Shown: positions 13,276 to 16,500 of the stretch, piece by piece
How the letters are laid out: each line of letters begins with the position of its first letter
Position numbering within the stretch: the first letter of the stretch is position 1
Assembly: GCA_016782825.1 (NCBI GenBank)
Contig: JADHXT010000028.1
Coordinates: 1-16,500, forward strand
Source: Candidatus Brocadiia bacterium
Lineage (GTDB): Bacteria; Planctomycetota; PUPC01; DSUN01
Direction: 5' to 3'
Length of the DNA: 16,500 nucleotides
Notes under the pieces: model-generated
Database searches by the model: none
The model's input: the letters and a program-made list of their open reading frames with translations, nothing else
Told to the model about the DNA's origin: nothing
Position numbers and translations under genes: made by a program

Positions 13276-14061
13276 CTAGCGGCGCTTCTTGGACAGCACG
13301 CTCCAGGCGTCGCGGGTGGCGATGGAGCCGGCGGCGTCGGCGGTGAAGATGTCGGCGCCATCGTCGCCTGCGCCCGGGTCGTTCCACGGGATGCCGCCGA
13401 TCTTGGTGTCGACAAACTGCACGCTGCCATCCCAGTAGCACACGTTCATCCCGGGCTTTGAGGCGTGGGGCATTCTGTCGCTGCTCTCGAAGCGGTCGCC
13501 CAGGAGGGCATAGAAGCCGTGGGCGCGGCCGAGGGTGAAGGAGTTGCTCACCAGGCCGGCTCCCAGGTCGGTCGGCAGCACGAGGCCGGAGGATGGCCAG
13601 TAGTTGTAGGCGTAGCCCACCTCGGCGGCGATCTCATTCTCAATGAGGTTTTGCGAGCCGCCGGGCATCCGCGAGCCGGGTGTGTTGGGGCAATAGAACA
13701 CCTTGGGGTCCTTGGCGTAGCCGTGGGCGACGAGCAGCCAGAGGCCGGCGGGCAGCTTCTCGGTGAGCACCTCGTTGCGGCACAGGTAGCTCTCGCGGTA
13801 GCGGTTCACCTGCTCGGTCGCGAGCATACCCTGGTACAGGTTGGGGATATAGTCCTTGAAGTAGGGGGCGTATTGGCGCATGGCGCGGTAGATCTGGCCT
13901 TGGTTGCTATTGCAGTTGGCGATGCGGGCCTGTTCGCTGGCGCTGCCGAGCACGGGCAGGAGCATGGCAGCCAGCACGGTGATGATGCCGATCACCACGA
14001 GCAATTCGACGAGGGTGAAGGCGGCTCGGGGGAGGGCGGAAGCGTGGCGTGGGGGCTTCAT
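13276..14061 (-). CDS. Prepilin-type N-methylation protein, DUF1559/H-X9-DG-like
   Basis: A 261-residue pseudopilin-like protein. After a basic leader (MKPPRHASALPRA) comes the type IV prepilin signal AFTLVELLVVIGIITVLAAM, with the conserved Glu at +5 of the expected cleavage before Phe. The -1 residue is Ala rather than the usual Gly. The globular part contains CPNTPGS and, near the end, HASKPGMNVCYWDGSVQFVD, which resembles the H-X9-DG signature of PVC pseudopilin families but with 11 residues between His and Asp-Gly. Such proteins are known in large paralogous sets in Planctomycetota, Verrucomicrobiota and Lentisphaerota and are thought to be surface or secretion components. AGGAG lies 7-8 nt before the ATG at 14059-14061. 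The promoter is at 14149-14177. No pilus or type II secretion gene is nearby. Confidence 0.92.
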   Translation of the reverse strand: MKPPRHASALPRAAFTLVELLVVIGIITVLAAMLLPVLGSASEQARIANCNSNQGQIYRAMRQYAPYFKDYIPNLYQGMLATEQVNRYRESYLCRNEVLTEKLPAGLWLLVAHGYAKDPKVFYCPNTPGSRMPGGSQNLIENEIAAEVGYAYNYWPSSGLVLPTDLGAGLVSNSFTLGRAHGFYALLGDRFESSDRMPHASKPGMNVCYWDGSVQFVDTKIGGIPWNDPGAGDDGADIFTADAAGSIATRDAWSVLSKKRR

Positions 14062-14148
14062 GGCGGGATCTCCTGCACCGGGGAGGCAAACGGGGAGCCA
14101 CTCGGCTCGGCTGGCTGGAGGCGCGGGCCTGCGCCGCCCTCCATTCTG

Positions 14149-14177
14149 AGTATACCATCCCGCCCCGGAGGGCGCAA
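14149..14177 (-). promoter_or_regulatory. Sigma70-type promoter, TTGCGC-N17-TATACT
   Basis: On the minus strand, TTGCGC (14172-14177), a 17-nt spacer and TATACT (14149-14154). It drives the prepilin-type gene, with a predicted start near 14142 and a leader of about 80 nt. Confidence 0.6.
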
Positions 14178-14279
14178 CGGGTGCGGGGAGAATCTGCCCC
14201 GGATGGTGTCGCACATAGCATCAAGGCCAGAACGAGGCAGGAACGCGTCATTCGTGCTTCGCACCAGGGCCAGCCCATC

Positions 14280-14300
14280 CCTTCCCCTGTCGGGGGAAGG
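14280..14300. repeat. REP-like hairpin in intergenic region
   Basis: CCTTCCCC (14280-14287) and GGGGAAGG (14293-14300) form an 8-bp stem, followed by CAAGGGAGGGGG. It is close in style to the hairpins at 982-1101. The interval 14178-14481 holds no supported gene; apart from this hairpin I see nothing specific in it. Confidence 0.5.
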
Positions 14301-14481
14301 CAAGGGAGGGGGCGCCACCGCCGGCAAAGCGGCCCCCGCACTACCACTGCATCAGCGCCTACGCTCAGGGCAGGGAAAGGGTCCCTCCGACGCAATGGCT
14401 AGGCAACGTGTCCCCCCACCTTCCATACGGCCACGGTCTCGGGAATGGATGTCGAGCGATCGGCAGCCGTTCCTTCTGGGG

Positions 14482-16359
14482 TCATTGCTCAAGAAGCGCT
14501 TTGGCTTCTTCAACCAGGCGGCGCCGATCTTCGCTCGCCAGTGCATCTGTGAGCTGCCTCTTCTCGCCTCTGCTGAGTATGGCGGGATCCTCCGCGTCCT
14601 TGCCGGTCAGCGCCTTCAGGAGATCAGCATTCGTCCAGTCATCGCTGCGCTGCGTTGCCAGCGGCACGTCTCTACCCCGCTTGTCCTGAAGGTTCCCCAT
14701 GGGATTGCGCGCCCACGCGTAGCGGAAATGTACCGGATTGGGCACCAGCGAACTCTTCAGGATCAGGGTCTGGGTATCATATTTTGTGCGCCCGCGGGAA
14801 TCCCTGCTAATGACCCGGTGGGTGGTCGTGGCGGGTTGGAACTTCATATCCCTGCCGGCGATGGCGAATCCGGTCATGGGAGAACCGTCAGCTACAGCAG
14901 CCACCTGTTGATCAAACGTCAGGACAATGGCACCGTCCTGCACCTTCATTTCCTTGATCATCGGCGGCAACCAGCGGAGTTCTTTCTCCATGCCATATTG
15001 CGTCGCCAATGCCCATCGCGCGATACGTTCCCCGGCAGGAATCTTCTGTCCGGGGTGATAGGAGGCGCGCCGCAAATCATAGGTGCTGGCGAATCCAATG
15101 TTCTTGTCGCCGGCTTTGTGGAACTCCAGGAACGTTTGGTACTGGGCTTCGCGAATGCGCGCGCCGATGTCCGTTATCTTCGTGAGGAAATCATCAAGCC
15201 GCTGCACGTTCCCCGCGGTGCACTGACTCAGGATGCCGAACGGCATTTGCGGATCGTTGAACGCGTCGCGCCAGCCACGGATCATCTCCGGGAACACGAC
15301 GCGATACATTTCGGCGCCGCGTACGCCATCAAAGCAGTTGTTGTATCCCTGGTGGAAGATGGCACCCTTTGCGGCAAATCCGGCGATCGGCGAAATCACG
15401 CTGGCGTAGCAGTTGCCGGGGCGGTTATGGGAATACAGAGGCCCGGGACTCGGCTTGGTGGGGGGCTTCATGCCGGCAGGGATCGCCTTCTCTTGCTTCC
15501 TCATCTGAGCGATCCTGTCTTCGTACTTCTTGATCTGTTTCTGGAGGTCCGCTTTCGGATCGTACGCGGCTACTTTTTCATCGTATCTTGCGAGCATCTC
15601 TTTCGCTGCCGGGGCATCCATCTTCCGGAGCCGTGCCTCCGGTGTCCAGGCCTCCACCAGGGTGCCGCCGCGTGAGGTGTTGATTACACCGATCGGAACC
15701 TGGGTGACCATGTGAATCCGGCGCGCCATAACATAGCCAATGGCAGAAAGATCCCTCACGGTTTCCGGCGAGCAGACTGCCCAGTCACCATCGCGGGTAT
15801 CTCTTCCGGATATGCGGCTGTACTCGTCAGCGCGAGGGAAGTCCTTCTTGAGTTCCGGGCCAAAGATCTTGGGAATCGTGAGTATACGAATGTTGGGGAA
15901 ATTCGCCGTGGCGACCTCCAGGTTCCCATTTTCCACCCGCGAGATCGCCATCGCCATGTTGCTCTGACCACCAAGCACCCATACGTCGCCGATGAGAACG
16001 TTCCCCAGTGTGGCCTTGCCGCTCTTGCCCTGAATGGTCATCGTCGCTGGCTTCGAACTGGCTTCCATAGCGGGCAGGGTGGCCTTCCAGCTGCGGTCCT
16101 TTTCGGCAGTGGTGGTGGCCGTCTTACCGGCAAACGTGACTGTGATCTTGTCGCCGGGCGTCGACCAACCCCATACATCAACGGGCTTGGATCGCTGAAT
16201 GACCATGTTGTTCTGGAAGAGATTATGCACGCGGAATCCATCGGCCGCGGCGGGCGCGTCCTTCTTCGGCAGGGACTCGGCGGCGAAGGCCACCGATACG
16301 AGAAACAGTGCGAGGATTCCGGCAAACTGGACGGATCGGGTTCGCAAGATCACGGCCAT
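14482..16359 (-). CDS. Secreted sialate O-acetylesterase-like SGNH hydrolase
   Basis: A 625-residue exported esterase-like protein. Residues 1-27 are a signal peptide (ILALFLVSVAFA). The N-terminal beta domain has the family opening HNLFQNNMVIQRSKPVDVWGWSTPGD. The SGNH block I is GGQSNM with Ser133 as expected nucleophile, and GVINTSRGGTLVEAW is the Gly block. A charged helical insertion (LQKQIKKYEDRIAQMRKQEK) follows. The block usually reading W-Y-Q-G-E is F-H-Q-G-Y here, so the Glu is absent. The His block is SYHPGQKIPAGERIARWALA. Relatives remove O-acetyl groups from sialic acid or other glycans. ATG 16357-16359 has a GAAGGG site too close; GTG 16351-16353 has better spacing and may be the true start. 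Codons are less GC-biased than neighbouring genes. No promoter of quality was found upstream; TTGCAC-N17-TACATG near 16437-16465 is weak. The remaining 16360-16500 holds no other gene. Confidence 0.88.
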   Translation of the reverse strand: MAVILRTRSVQFAGILALFLVSVAFAAESLPKKDAPAAADGFRVHNLFQNNMVIQRSKPVDVWGWSTPGDKITVTFAGKTATTTAEKDRSWKATLPAMEASSKPATMTIQGKSGKATLGNVLIGDVWVLGGQSNMAMAISRVENGNLEVATANFPNIRILTIPKIFGPELKKDFPRADEYSRISGRDTRDGDWAVCSPETVRDLSAIGYVMARRIHMVTQVPIGVINTSRGGTLVEAWTPEARLRKMDAPAAKEMLARYDEKVAAYDPKADLQKQIKKYEDRIAQMRKQEKAIPAGMKPPTKPSPGPLYSHNRPGNCYASVISPIAGFAAKGAIFHQGYNNCFDGVRGAEMYRVVFPEMIRGWRDAFNDPQMPFGILSQCTAGNVQRLDDFLTKITDIGARIREAQYQTFLEFHKAGDKNIGFASTYDLRRASYHPGQKIPAGERIARWALATQYGMEKELRWLPPMIKEMKVQDGAIVLTFDQQVAAVADGSPMTGFAIAGRDMKFQPATTTHRVISRDSRGRTKYDTQTLILKSSLVPNPVHFRYAWARNPMGNLQDKRGRDVPLATQRSDDWTNADLLKALTGKDAEDPAILSRGEKRQLTDALASEDRRRLVEEAKALLEQ

Positions 16360-16500
16360 TCCCTTCGTAATCAGTTGATCGAGTCTGCAGTGAGGAGAAG
16401 CCCAGGCCGCACCTGAACGAGCTGAGCGAGTTACTCGATCATGTAGCAGATTCACATCGCAAGTGCAACAGAGGGGGGGACGGAGCGGGGTAGGGGCGGT

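Noticed and set aside
9866..13441. A single 1191-residue protein fusing the HEAT region with upstream sequence
   Set aside because: The upstream part runs out of frame through the oxidoreductase gene and is Arg/Pro-rich nonsense. GTG at 11824 has a good ribosome site and a signal peptide follows it.
10472..15675. Long plus-strand open frames opposite the HEAT, oxidoreductase, prepilin and esterase genes
   Set aside because: Gly/Ala/Val-rich shadows without domains; the minus-strand genes are clear.

Overview
The window is GC-rich and almost fully coding, with codons that mostly end in G or C. The gene content points to a bacterium of the Planctomycetota/PVC type, probably a free-living heterotroph. 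It carries a PEP-CTERM protein with a LamG-like domain, a prepilin-type protein with a variant of the H-X9-DG tail motif, a Tat-exported Gfo/Idh/MocA oxidoreductase next to a secreted HEAT-repeat protein, a secreted sialate O-acetylesterase-like hydrolase, and a VIT/VWA protein. This placement is inference from family habits; there is no rRNA or marker gene to fix it.

Layout. 1-520: a 92-nt imperfect inverted repeat, then a small minus-strand gene for a helix-turn-helix protein with a very basic tail, driven by a near-consensus promoter about 250 nt upstream. 841-1231: a non-coding mosaic of REP-like hairpins. 1247-2677 (minus): the PEP-CTERM protein. 2889-3994 (minus): a two-gene operon of a ribbon-helix-helix/zinc-ribbon regulator and a histidine-rich membrane protein, with a perfect palindrome lying on the -10 box of its promoter. 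4083-6383 (plus): the VIT/VWA protein, followed by a strong hairpin. 6462-9554 (plus): a housekeeping-like run of an RpoD-type sigma factor, adenine phosphoribosyltransferase, tRNA-Arg(CCT), a membrane-anchored TPR-like protein and a corrinoid protein, closed by a hairpin terminator. 9866-13146 (minus): oxidoreductase then HEAT-repeat protein. 13276-14061 (minus): the prepilin-type protein. 14482-16359 (minus): the esterase, whose codon use is visibly less GC-biased than that of its neighbours.

How the parts relate. Seven sigma70-type promoters can be read by eye (TTG-type -35, 16-17 nt spacer, T-A-rich -10), so transcription units can be assigned with some confidence. The plus-strand block from apt to the corrinoid gene looks like one transcript with a tRNA inside it. 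The minus-strand secreted proteins look like a polysaccharide or host-glycan degradation and cell-surface set, but no exosortase, methyltransferase partner or sugar transporter lies in the window.

The best candidates for something undescribed are four. First, the metal-type RHH/zinc-ribbon regulator with its operator and its histidine-rich membrane partner. Second, an H-type pseudoknot that can be drawn in the 67-nt leader of the corrinoid gene, abutting its ribosome binding site. Third, a sigma factor whose only well-placed start codon is ATC. Fourth, the small basic HTH protein with its long leader and terminal inverted repeat. No CRISPR array, insertion sequence, phage gene or defence system was seen.
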